Below are positions 1 through 7,817 of a stretch of 15,078 bases of DNA, one piece after another. Origin of the DNA: Pseudomonadota bacterium (GTDB lineage Bacteria > Pseudomonadota > Gammaproteobacteria > Burkholderiales > Casimicrobiaceae). Within the stretch, counting starts at the first letter, position 1, and each line of letters begins with the position of its first letter. A program made the position numbers and the translations under genes. The stretch covers positions 1 to 15,078 of the forward strand of contig JAKPSO010000069.1 in NCBI GenBank assembly GCA_029571495.1, read 5' to 3'. A model generated the notes under the pieces. It searched no databases. It worked only from the letters and a program-made list of their open reading frames with translations, and was not told where the DNA came from.

Positions 1-123
1 CGAGAAGTCGAATGCGTAGGAATGGAACATCGTCCATACGTCGCCGGAACCGAAATCGAAGTCGGCCGACGCAGCATCGAGCAGGGTGAGCACGTCGCGG
101 TGAGTCACCTCGACGCCCTTCGG
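1..123 (-). other. Fragment resembling an NRPS adenylation domain, joined to cusA
   Basis: Read on the minus strand in the cusA frame, positions 123-1 give PKGVEVTHRDVLTLLD, then a stretch ending DVWTMFHSYAFDFS. The A3 core motif of nonribosomal peptide synthetase adenylation domains ends in PKGV.VTH, and about 30 residues later these domains carry DVWT.FHSYAFDFSVWE. Both the wording and the spacing fit. The FDFG..DVWTMFHSYAFDFS variant recalls actinobacterial enzymes, but that is recollection, not a search. Nothing after PKGVEV resembles an RND pump. The shared segment (123-106) is where the two families coincide, so the precise join lies within or next to it. The fragment is only about 35 residues long before the window ends. 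Confidence 0.75.
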
Positions 124-1068
124 CAGCCCCGCCTGCAACTCGCGCAACTTCGCTTTGACCGCAGCAATGGTCTCCACCGCGTTCTTGCCCGAGCGCATCA
201 CGATCACGCCGCCCGTCGCTTCGCCTTCACCATCCAGCTCACCAATGCCACGGCGCATTTCCGGCCCCACCTGCACACGAGCGACATCGCCAAGGCGTAC
301 GGAGACACCGGCGTCGTTAGTCGTTAAAGGCACTTTGCGGAAGTCGTCGAGCGATTGCAGATAGCCCGACGCGCGCACCATGTATTCGGCCTCGCCGAGT
401 TCAAGCACCGAGCCACCGGCCTCCTGATTGGCGCGCTGAATCGCGCTGACCACTTTGGTGTGCGAGATGCCGTACGCCGCCAGCTTGTCCGGATCGAGTA
501 CGACCTGGTATTGCCGGACCATGCCGCCGACTGCGGCGACTTCCGCTACATTGGGCACCGTCTTCAATTCGTATTTGAGAAACCAGTCCTGCAAGGCGCG
601 CAGTTGCGACGCGTCCTGCGTTCCCGTGCGATCCACCAGCGAATACTGATAAATCCAGCCGACGCCGGTTGCGTCAGGCCCGAGTGTGGCCTTGGCCGAC
701 GGCGGCAGGCGCGACTGCACCTGATTGAGATATTCCAGCACACGGGATCGCGCCCAGTACAAGTCGGTGCCATCCTCAAACAGCACGTAAACGAACGAAT
801 CGCCAAAGAACGAATAGCCGCGCACCGTCTTGGCACCGGGCACCGACAGCATGGTCGTGGTCAGCGGATAGGTAATCTGATTCTCGACAATGCGCGGTGC
901 CTGACCGGGAAACGTGGTGCGGATGATCACCTGCACGTCGGACAGATCGGGCAGCGCATCGAGCGGCGTTTTAAGTACCGAGTACACACCCCAGGCGCTG
1001 ACCATCAACGTGGCAAGCAGCACCAGAAAGCGATTGACGATTGACCAGCGGATGAGCTTGGCGATCAT
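1..1068 (-). CDS. cusA: CusA/CzcA-family heavy-metal RND efflux pump, N-terminal part, fused in frame to foreign sequence; incomplete at left edge
   Basis: Inner-membrane proton-driven pump subunit that, with the adaptor and channel encoded upstream, would export metal ions, probably Cu(I)/Ag(I), across the envelope. The ATG at 1068 overlaps the adaptor's stop as ATGA. The protein opens with the first transmembrane helix (FLVLLATLMVSAWGVYSV, about residues 14-31), then TPLDALPDLSDVQVI, FPGQAPRIVENQITYPL, a GYSFFGDSFVYVLFEDGTD segment and the porter-domain stretch ending MRSGKNAVETIAAVKAKL. All are hallmarks of the CusA/CzcA (HME-RND) family. Family members run to about 1,040 residues; only about 320 match here. 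At positions 123-106 the protein reads PKGVEV. CusA then expects a Tyr-Asp-Arg-Ser segment, but the frame continues as an adenylation domain to the window edge. Family assignment of the first 320 residues is secure; integrity of the gene is not. Confidence 0.9.
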   Translation of the reverse strand, partial: MIAKLIRWSIVNRFLVLLATLMVSAWGVYSVLKTPLDALPDLSDVQVIIRTTFPGQAPRIVENQITYPLTTTMLSVPGAKTVRGYSFFGDSFVYVLFEDGTDLYWARSRVLEYLNQVQSRLPPSAKATLGPDATGVGWIYQYSLVDRTGTQDASQLRALQDWFLKYELKTVPNVAEVAAVGGMVRQYQVVLDPDKLAAYGISHTKVVSAIQRANQEAGGSVLELGEAEYMVRASGYLQSLDDFRKVPLTTNDAGVSVRLGDVARVQVGPEMRRGIGELDGEGEATGGVIVMRSGKNAVETIAAVKAKLRELQAGLPKGVEVTHRDVLTLLDAASADFDFGSGDVWTMFHSYAFDFS

Positions 1069-2693
1069 GGTTTCGTTCCGGCTTTGGAGGAGGCTTTCGC
1101 TTCGGAAGCCATCGGCGTGATGATCGTGATTTGAGGTATCCCTTCTGCCGCCTCATAGAACTCGAATGTCACGCGATCCCCCGCCTGCACGTTGCGCGGC
1201 AACCCCTTCTCCGGTGGCTTGAAATCCATCGTCATCGACGGCCACTTGATCGACGGAATCGGGTCGTGCGACAGCGTGATGGCATCGCGGGTAATCGCCT
1301 CGACCTTCGCTTCTCCCTGATGCCGTTTTGCTGTGTTTGCAGCGCTTGGCTTCGGTGCGTCGTTGAGGCGCGCTTCAACGCCCTTCAAGCTCGCTTCCGA
1401 ATCAATCAGGAATTGCGATGACACGACAACGCGCTGACCGAGTTTCAGGCCGCGCTTGATCTCGGTCCGGTTGTCGCTTTCGATGCCCGCTTCGACTTCG
1501 ACAGGGCTGAACTTGCCGTTGTCTTCGGCCACCATTACTACTGATCGTTTGCCGGTTTGGATCACGGCTTCGGTCGGGATCAATAGCGATTTCTCGGCGC
1601 GGTTATCGGTGAGTTGCATGGTGACGAACATGCCGGGAACCAGGCGCGCGCCAGGATTGGCGAGTTCGAGTCGGGCTTTGATCGTGCGCGTCGCCGCGTT
1701 GACCTCGGGCAGGATCGCCTGCACCTTGCCCTCGAAGGTCGTGCCCGGAACAGCAGGGCTCTTGGCAGACACCTTCGCACCGGGGCGCAGCAATGCCGCC
1801 TGCGTCTCCGGCACTTCGGCATTGGCCCAAACAGTGCCCAAACCATTGATGCGGAAAAGTGTTGCGCCTGACATCACGGTCATGCCTTCGCGTGCGAGCA
1901 GTTCGACTACTACGCCGTTTTGCGGCGACGTCAAGGTGACGCGGGGTTGCGTCGTACCTGTGGTTTCCATGAGGCGAATTTGCGCGTCGCTCATGCCCAC
2001 CTGCCGCATACGCTGGCGAGCGCCATCCACGAGGGACGCCAGTTCGGTGCCCTGCATGCGACGCACCGAGAGAAACTCCTCCTGCGCCGCGATCCAGTCT
2101 GGCACGTAGAGGTCGGCCAGCGCTTGACCCTTCGCCACGCGATCCAGCGTGGCGCGCACATGCAGGCGCTCGACGTAACCCGTAGCACGCGCCTGCACGA
2201 TCACCTGATCGCGTTCGTTGTAGGCGATGCTGCCCACCGCTGAGACTTGTGGCGAGAGCATGCCTTCAACCACCGGGGCGGTGCGCACGCCGAGGTTCTG
2301 CTGAATGCGCGAGCTGACGGTGACTTTGCTTTGATCGGTGTCACCCTCGTTGTAAACCGGCACCAGCATCATGTCCATGAACGGCGATTTGGCGGGCTTG
2401 TCGAACTTGTTTCCCGGCACCATGGGGTCGTGGTAATAAAGGATTTTTTTGCCGGTTTCGGGATCGATGTCACCGGCTTTGATGCCTGCTGTAATGTGGC
2501 GTTTGGTGGCTGCTTCACCCTGGGCGATGCTTTGCGCGCCAGTGTCTGTGCCAGTTGCGCCGCTGGCAGAGGTTTCCGCAGCGCCACCCGCCATGCCCAT
2601 GCCTCGTTGCATGCCGAACAGATACAGGCCGTAGCTGGTAGCACCGGCGACTGCGATTGCTGCGACGATAGAAAGCGTTGTCTTGAGTTTCAT
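1065..2693 (-). CDS. cusB: CusB-type periplasmic adaptor (membrane fusion protein) with CusF-like C-terminal domain
   Basis: Periplasmic adaptor linking the RND pump to the outer-membrane channel and receiving metal. 542 residues, longer than a plain CusB (about 400) because of two added metal-binding parts. Residues about 8-27 form a signal/anchor segment. Residues about 84-114 (YYHDPMVPG...SPFMDMMLVPVY) are a heavy-metal-binding domain of the type found at the N-terminus of CusB homologues. The central part holds the barrel-sandwich and beta-barrel domains (VIVQARATGYVERLHV, then LTSPQNGVVVELLAREG). Residues about 462-528 form a CusF-like OB fold with H476, W484, M487 and M489; these offsets (8, 3, 2) equal those of CusF H36, W44, M47 and M49. 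The ATG at 2693 follows a GGAGGA ribosome-binding site and overlaps the cusC stop. Its own stop overlaps the cusA start. Copper/silver specificity is inferred from the CusF-like domain. Confidence 0.93.
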   Translation of the reverse strand: MKLKTTLSIVAAIAVAGATSYGLYLFGMQRGMGMAGGAAETSASGATGTDTGAQSIAQGEAATKRHITAGIKAGDIDPETGKKILYYHDPMVPGNKFDKPAKSPFMDMMLVPVYNEGDTDQSKVTVSSRIQQNLGVRTAPVVEGMLSPQVSAVGSIAYNERDQVIVQARATGYVERLHVRATLDRVAKGQALADLYVPDWIAAQEEFLSVRRMQGTELASLVDGARQRMRQVGMSDAQIRLMETTGTTQPRVTLTSPQNGVVVELLAREGMTVMSGATLFRINGLGTVWANAEVPETQAALLRPGAKVSAKSPAVPGTTFEGKVQAILPEVNAATRTIKARLELANPGARLVPGMFVTMQLTDNRAEKSLLIPTEAVIQTGKRSVVMVAEDNGKFSPVEVEAGIESDNRTEIKRGLKLGQRVVVSSQFLIDSEASLKGVEARLNDAPKPSAANTAKRHQGEAKVEAITRDAITLSHDPIPSIKWPSMTMDFKPPEKGLPRNVQAGDRVTFEFYEAAEGIPQITIITPMASEAKASSKAGTKP

Positions 2694-4015
2694 GGTGTCC
2701 TCCGTACGGTGGCAGCAACAGGGGCGTCGCCGTGTTCTTCGGGATTGAGGTAATTAAGCTGCGCCCACAGCCGTGCGGTATCCATCGCCAGACGCAGGCG
2801 CTCCATGCGGGCATCAATCTCGCCGCGCCGCGCTTCTAGCACCGTGGTCAAACTGCCCGCGCCGCCGCGATAGGCAGCGAGTGCAGCACGAGTGCGCTCG
2901 CTGGCGAGGGGTATCAGCGAGTTGTCATGCCGCGTCAGGCGCTCGCGGTTGCTTTGCCATTCGATGACCATGCCACGAATGTCTGCGGCGTGTTCCCGGG
3001 TCATCTCTTCGGTCTGTGCACGGGCCTGCTCGACCAATGCCAGCTTGGCGGCGAGTTCGCGATCCTGTCGGTTCTTCTGATCCCATTGCAGCGGAATCGA
3101 CAGGTTGATCGAAATCATGTTCGAGAACGCGGAACCACGTTGACTGAACATCAGCTCGGCACTCCAGTCGGGGCGCTTGTTGGTTTGCGCGATGGCCACG
3201 TCGGCCTGCGCCACATCCTCCTGCCGTTTGAGCACGGCGATTTGCGGGTGATGCGCGACCACGGTGTCGAGTTGCGTCAATTCCACGCCGGGCTTGTCCA
3301 TTGCGGGCAGACGATCTAGACGCTGTGCGGAAGCCTCCCCAATCCAGCGCGTCAGCTTGACGTTGGAGGCGAGTACCTGTCGGTCTGCCTGCGCGATGCG
3401 GTCTTCAATTTGCGCGACGGCGGAGCGTGCAGCAAACACGTCCGCTTGAGAGCCTTTTCCGGTGCGATAGGCAGTGTCAGCAGCCTCAATTTGCAGCTTG
3501 GTTTCGTCGCGCTGCTGGGTCAACACTTCACGCATGCGTTCGCTGTAATAGCGTTCAAGCCACGCCATGGCCGTTTCGCGTTGCAGGTTGGCGATGGTCA
3601 GCGTTCGACCGGCATCAGCGACTTGTGCTTCGCGTTCATAGCGTGCGGCGCGTGCTTCTCGTTTGTCGTTGCGTGTGAATTCCTGCATCACACCGATTGA
3701 CCGCATGGTCATGAAATCGCGTGACAGACTGAATCGATCCGAACTGGTCACCGGCAGATTATTGATGCCGAGTTTGAGCGTCGGGTCGGGCAACTGACCT
3801 GCGAAGACGGCCATCTCGCGAGACGCGGTGGCGGAGCTGTCTTGCGCGAGCAGAAGCGAGGAGCGTGTCTGCGCAAGCTTCAGTGCAGACTCAAGTGAAA
3901 GCGCTCCGGGTGGTGCCGATTGAGCAAAGGTGATATCCGATAAGACGGCAAGCGAAAGCGATAAAGCACGCACGGCTGCTTTGCCGTGCGCAACACGATG
4001 AAGGGTGTGAAACAT
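2690..4015 (-). CDS. cusC: TolC/CusC-family outer-membrane efflux channel
   Basis: Outer-membrane factor forming the exit duct of the tripartite metal efflux complex. With the ATG at 4015 it has 441 residues, beginning MFHTLHRVAHGKAAVRALSL and containing a Sec-type signal peptide that ends near TFAQSA. The mature part shows the OEP-family pattern: LSLESALKLAQTRS, LPDPTLKLGINNLP, a FSLSRDFMTMRSIGVMQEF segment typical of metal-RND channels, long helical heptads, and a second repeat from about AVLKRQEDVAQADVAIAQTNKRPDW. The frame extends upstream to a TTG at 4078, but that start would put about 20 residues in front of the signal peptide, so 4015 is preferred. A weak GGA lies upstream. The stop overlaps the adaptor start (ATGA). 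It is preceded by a 128-bp gap to the small exported protein and is probably cotranscribed with it. Confidence 0.9.
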   Translation of the reverse strand: MFHTLHRVAHGKAAVRALSLSLAVLSDITFAQSAPPGALSLESALKLAQTRSSLLLAQDSSATASREMAVFAGQLPDPTLKLGINNLPVTSSDRFSLSRDFMTMRSIGVMQEFTRNDKREARAARYEREAQVADAGRTLTIANLQRETAMAWLERYYSERMREVLTQQRDETKLQIEAADTAYRTGKGSQADVFAARSAVAQIEDRIAQADRQVLASNVKLTRWIGEASAQRLDRLPAMDKPGVELTQLDTVVAHHPQIAVLKRQEDVAQADVAIAQTNKRPDWSAELMFSQRGSAFSNMISINLSIPLQWDQKNRQDRELAAKLALVEQARAQTEEMTREHAADIRGMVIEWQSNRERLTRHDNSLIPLASERTRAALAAYRGGAGSLTTVLEARRGEIDARMERLRLAMDTARLWAQLNYLNPEEHGDAPVAATVRRTP

Positions 4016-4143
4016 AAAAAATCCAGACAACAAGCAGTGAAGCCAGTGCGCTGCGCCGCGACGCGTCAATGCGGTCAAACGACGAGCGCGACGAACGCGG
4101 CAAGACCCCCAATCAGGCGGTCAGCGCGAAGTCGTCGGGAAAA

Positions 4144-4545
4144 TCAGATGCGAAAGCAGCAGTGCAGGATCGCGTGCGGCGGTGGCAGCGCAGCGTGGAG
4201 AACGCTGGTTTCAGGTGTCTGGGTCAGGGGTTCGGCGAGCGCAGGAGTGACTAACCAGTACAACGCCGCAAATAGCGCCGGGGGCAGTGCAGGCGCGTCG
4301 GCGTGATCTGCGCTTTTTTCGTGGTTGTGGCAGTGCGCGGAACAAAGATTGGGCGCGGCGGGGTCTAGTGCCCCCGCCATCTGGTCGCAATCAGCGGGCA
4401 TCGATTCGGCGCTGACCATCGCTGCCACCGTGTTCGCATACGCCGCGGCCACGTTCGGGCACGCGTAGGCCGCAACCGCCATCTGAGCGAACAAAATCGC
4501 TCCGATCAGGAGTTGGCAGAGGGTACGGTGGAGCGAGCGTGTCAT
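4144..4545 (-). CDS. Small exported Cys/His-rich protein heading the metal efflux operon
   Basis: Not assigned to a named family. 133 residues from the ATG at 4545; a TTG-started extension to 4605 is possible but less likely because the signal peptide follows the ATG directly. Residues 8-28 are a hydrophobic signal segment (LCQLLIGAILFAQMAVAAYA). The middle is rich in potential metal ligands: C29, C53, M55, C68, H71, C72, H73, H75 and H81 (core SAHCHNHEKSADHAD). A second hydrophobic stretch lies at about 88-105, and the tail ends PPPHAILHCCFRI, again with His and Cys. Small proteins of this make-up are often found in front of cusCBA-type operons in beta- and gammaproteobacteria. I infer a periplasmic or membrane-tethered copper-binding accessory role. 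Its first codons lie inside one arm of a 20-bp inverted repeat. Confidence 0.65.
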   Translation of the reverse strand: MTRSLHRTLCQLLIGAILFAQMAVAAYACPNVAAAYANTVAAMVSAESMPADCDQMAGALDPAAPNLCSAHCHNHEKSADHADAPALPPALFAALYWLVTPALAEPLTQTPETSVLHAALPPPHAILHCCFRI

Positions 4546-4550
4546 CAATA
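4531..4550. repeat. Left arm of 20-bp perfect inverted repeat
   Basis: The reverse complement of this stretch (TATTGATGACACG...CTCGCTC) occurs exactly at 4665-4684, 114 bp away. This arm spans the start codon and first codons (M-T-R-S-L) of the small exported protein. Beyond the perfect 20 bp, a CACCG block continues on both sides with a one-base offset. Confidence 0.85.
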
Positions 4551-4702
4551 AGGCCGGTGAGCTTGCGGGGGATGTTGCTTGGGCGGATTCTAACGATTCT
4601 GGCAAGGAAACAGGAAGACAAAAGGTTGGCCGATTGGTTCCGCGTCAGACAAATCATCGATCCCTATTGATGACACGCTCGCTCTCACCGCAGTTGGGCA
4701 CT
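4546..4702. promoter_or_regulatory. Intergenic region between metal operon and transposase; expected operon promoter region
   Basis: Upstream of the first gene of the minus-strand metal operon and downstream of tnpA, which is read in the same direction. Any operon promoter must lie here or be supplied by readthrough from tnpA. I see no clear CusR/CopR-type palindrome and no convincing sigma-70 promoter. The region holds one arm of the 20-bp inverted repeat (4665-4684). It also holds a stretch at about 4627-4656 (GCCGATT ... CAAATCA) sharing two short blocks, in the same order, with the inner part of the transposon's right end; this may be a decayed inner left end. Confidence 0.3.
4665..4684. 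repeat. Right arm of 20-bp perfect inverted repeat
   Basis: Exact inverted partner of 4531-4550. It lies about 20 bp beyond the tnpA stop codon and, on the plus strand, encodes the same M-T-R-S-L start as the small exported protein. It does not resemble a Tn3-family terminus, which should start GGGG. Confidence 0.85.
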
Positions 4703-7639
4703 TCAGGCCGTTTTCTCGACAAGCCGCCTCGCGGAACGCTGCACCAACGCGTCCGCATACCGCCCAACGCCAAACGAAAACGTCCCCCGAAAATTGATGT
4801 GCCCGAACCCCACGGGCCCAGCGCGGCGTAGCCACGCTTCATCGACGGTTTGTCCCTGTTTACGCCACCGATCCACCACGCTTTGCATGCGTGATGTATT
4901 CCATGCCATGACAATGTTAGTAAGCAGTGCGTGACTTCCGGAGATGGCCTTCATTTCGTCGGTGCGCCGACCTCGATCATGGGCAATCTTGCCGTAGTAA
5001 ATTGCGCGTTGTAGTTGGTGCACCGACTCGCCACGGTTGAGCAGCGTATGAATCTCGCGCCGAAAGGCCTTGTTGCTGAAATAGTCACACAAAAACAGGG
5101 TTCTCAGCAACCGGCCGAGCTGATCGACCGCCCGATGTATCGGGTCACCTTGCGCTGCGCTTCCCAGTCGCTGTACCGCCATAGAAGGGCTCAAGCGGCC
5201 GGTCCGAATCGACGCGATCAGTCGCAGTATTTCATCCCAATTCTTGGCGATGGCGTTGAGCGATACGCCTTGGACCGTTACCTGCTCGATGCCTTCAGGA
5301 ATTTTTGTGCCACGAGGTAAGTGCAGTTTGCGTTCGACGAGATTGCGCAGCTGAGGGCATAGGTCGAAGCCGAGCAACTTGGCAATGCTCATCGTGGCAT
5401 TGGTGTAGCCGTGCGTGTCGACCGCCAACAACGAGAGGCGAACGCGATCCTCACCACTGTGGTTGTGCCGTTCAACGCCCTCGACGGCCGCGCCACCTTG
5501 GCGCTCGTTCAGCACGATGGGTTGATCGTAAATAACGCCGTAGCGGTCAAGTACGTGGGTATAAATGCCAGCGGCGAATGTACGTCGTCGAGGATCAACG
5601 CGTGCGTTATAGAGATGTCTGGATGCGTCGAGCGCCATCATGTCGGCAGACGCCTTGTCACCACGCCCCCATAGTTCGGCGATTGGGATTTTTCTCTGAA
5701 ACTCGACCACGCGGACATTAGCGCGCCGCAGTCGACCATGTCCTTCCAGCGTGCGCATGGCCGCCGTGACCTGGCTGGGTTGTAGTTGCGGAATCATCGC
5801 AGCAACGCCTTTGGCGTCGTTTTCTGTGCCGTGCGCAATCATCCCGCCGTATAGGGCAATGAGTTCATCAACGCTTGTCGCCTTTCTGCCGAGCAGCGCT
5901 TCACTGAAATTGATGTCTGCATCTGCTTGCAGCAACAAATCTGGTAGTTGCACAGCCCCGATTGCAGTCGAAATAGCGTCGCGCGTGCGCCGTGCCTCGG
6001 GTTCATCCGGCAACGCTTCCAGGGCAGGCAGGTGAAGATCCCCGTTCTCGTCGATGTCGAGTTTGCCCAGTTCCTTGGCTTCGGCAACGCTTTGCAGTCC
6101 TGCCTCAATATTGGCCAGCAACGGCTTCAGATATTCGTCCGCACTCAATGGCAACCCAAGTAACACCGCGAAATGCACTCGGCCTCGATTCCATTCCTCC
6201 AGTGGAATCAGCATCTGTTCCCGGTCTTTGAAACTGAAGCTGTGATCGATCCACAAACGCCCAGAGCGTAGCCCCTTTCTGACCGATAGCATGGCGCAAG
6301 CCTCAAACGCACGCATGGCTCGGGCGCGGTCTGCGTTTGCAAGCAGCGGAAGCCATCGTCGGTCTACGAATGACGTGTCAAAGTCAGTTGGAAGTTCGAA
6401 CGTTTTACTCTCATGCAATTGCCGCAGCGCTTGCAATTGGCGCAAGTGCCTATCTTGGTCGTGCCCGTTGATTTGAAGGCCTGAAAGGGCTTTGAGTAAG
6501 GGACGCACTCCAACGGGCTCTTCTACGAGAACTTGACGAATCATTGAAGCCTGACTGGCCTCTGCTGCAGCGATGTCCTCCGAAACCATCGCGTCAATGG
6601 CATCGAGCTTCTGCTGCGCAGTCCTATCGTCCCCGTGGATGATCGATTTGATGCTGACCAGTTGTTCACGAAATTGAGCCGTAGATTTGAGGCGCAGTGT
6701 TTGCGTCTTGTTAGCGGCGCGTCGGACCAAATCACTAATACGACGCGAAGCAACGTAGAGCGTGTTGTCGGTCAATTCCAGCAACGTCACCCTCAAAAAA
6801 CTCACAATCTCCAGCGATTGAGTATCGTCTTTGCGTCGCTTCGAGGCAGAGGGTGGGCGAGTGGCCAGCGACTGCGCGTACGCCCGTTGTCGGGCGACGG
6901 TAATGCCGTCGAGCGGCCACTCATGCGCGCCCAGCGTTTTAAGGTAGGCTATTTTTTCTGTGGCTTCGGTCAACGTTGTTGGTCCGTGCCGGCCCACTGG
7001 CGTCTTTAACCATTCGAGCACTGTCGTGTCCTCGCGCTGCTCAAACATCGCGGCACGGCACTGATTCATTTGCGCCGGCGGTACCGCAGTTTTAATGATC
7101 GCGAGAGCGGCGTCCTCGATACTTGCATACGCAGTGCGAGACCAATCCCGAAGAAGTCGATCTGCTGGTATGAGAAGTTTGCGATCGAAGAGCCAGTTCA
7201 TCCCCTGTTGAACCAGCTCGTCTACCGACGCTGCATCTTTGGCAAACTCAGCCAGTGCTACTCGAAGTTTGGCGCTCTCGCCTTCATCGGGAAAATCAAG
7301 ATCCGCGTGCGTCCGAGCCCACTTCTGATGCTCATACAGGGTCGCGCGCCGTGCGTACAGCGAGCGCAGCGACGCGATACTCGTGCTGCTCAGATTGAGT
7401 TCGGCGGAGAGGTGACGCAGCAAGTTCTTCGGTGCCGCTGCGAAACGATCCAAAGGGCGGCCCGCCGCACGCAAGAAGACTAACTGCAACGCCGGGCCAA
7501 GTCGCCTATCGGCGCGAAATCGATCTCGGATGGCAACTATGTCCGTCGGCAACAAGCGGAAAAATTGCTCAACGTCGAATTCCGACAAATGCCGCGGTAG
7601 CTGCTCAACACCGACGAAGCGTCGCTGGTAGGTGGACAT
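4703..7639 (-). CDS. tnpA: Tn3-family transposase (TnpA)
   Basis: DDE transposase that would catalyse replicative transposition at the element's inverted repeats. 978 residues from the ATG at 7639, full length for the family (about 970-1,000). This start has a GGGAGA site 6 bases upstream and begins MSTYQRRFVGVEQLP; a TTG at 7663 is an unneeded extension. The N-terminal half is the DUF4158-type DNA-binding region (LPTDIVAIRDRFRADRRLGPALQLVFLRAAGR). The C-terminal half is the Tn3 catalytic domain, with DPRRRTFAAGIYTHVLDRYG, LLAVDTHGYTNATM, LLGFDLCPQLRNL and NRGESVHQLQRAIYYGKI. The likely catalytic residues are D666 (SADM), D741 (VDTHG) and E871 (NRGE). Their spacing (75 and 130) nearly matches Tn3 D689, D765 and E895. 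The frame is unbroken, so the protein is probably functional; the element may not be, since its left end was not found. Confidence 0.95.
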   Translation of the reverse strand: MSTYQRRFVGVEQLPRHLSEFDVEQFFRLLPTDIVAIRDRFRADRRLGPALQLVFLRAAGRPLDRFAAAPKNLLRHLSAELNLSSTSIASLRSLYARRATLYEHQKWARTHADLDFPDEGESAKLRVALAEFAKDAASVDELVQQGMNWLFDRKLLIPADRLLRDWSRTAYASIEDAALAIIKTAVPPAQMNQCRAAMFEQREDTTVLEWLKTPVGRHGPTTLTEATEKIAYLKTLGAHEWPLDGITVARQRAYAQSLATRPPSASKRRKDDTQSLEIVSFLRVTLLELTDNTLYVASRRISDLVRRAANKTQTLRLKSTAQFREQLVSIKSIIHGDDRTAQQKLDAIDAMVSEDIAAAEASQASMIRQVLVEEPVGVRPLLKALSGLQINGHDQDRHLRQLQALRQLHESKTFELPTDFDTSFVDRRWLPLLANADRARAMRAFEACAMLSVRKGLRSGRLWIDHSFSFKDREQMLIPLEEWNRGRVHFAVLLGLPLSADEYLKPLLANIEAGLQSVAEAKELGKLDIDENGDLHLPALEALPDEPEARRTRDAISTAIGAVQLPDLLLQADADINFSEALLGRKATSVDELIALYGGMIAHGTENDAKGVAAMIPQLQPSQVTAAMRTLEGHGRLRRANVRVVEFQRKIPIAELWGRGDKASADMMALDASRHLYNARVDPRRRTFAAGIYTHVLDRYGVIYDQPIVLNERQGGAAVEGVERHNHSGEDRVRLSLLAVDTHGYTNATMSIAKLLGFDLCPQLRNLVERKLHLPRGTKIPEGIEQVTVQGVSLNAIAKNWDEILRLIASIRTGRLSPSMAVQRLGSAAQGDPIHRAVDQLGRLLRTLFLCDYFSNKAFRREIHTLLNRGESVHQLQRAIYYGKIAHDRGRRTDEMKAISGSHALLTNIVMAWNTSRMQSVVDRWRKQGQTVDEAWLRRAGPVGFGHINFRGTFSFGVGRYADALVQRSARRLVEKTA

Positions 7640-7817
7640 GCTCGGTCTCCCATCTCGTTCCAAGTAGGTGGTGCATCCACCGTACCGGATTCCATCATGC
7701 TAACGCGCCGGAAAGCATCCCTTCGCCATGCACGACTATACGGCTGATTTGACAGGCAAATTGCATTTGGCAGGTAATCGGCAGGGCTGCGAGCCTTAAT
7801 TAAAGCCACTCTCCGCC

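Noticed and set aside
355..1044. 229-codon plus-strand open frame opposite cusA
   Set aside because: Antisense shadow of the CusA coding region.
4303..4327. Stretch reading TGATCTGCGC followed by TTTTTTCGTGG, resembling the transposon's right terminus
   Set aside because: It lies inside the small exported protein's coding sequence with conserved-looking protein on both sides, needs gaps to align, and lacks the GGGG end; taken as chance similarity.
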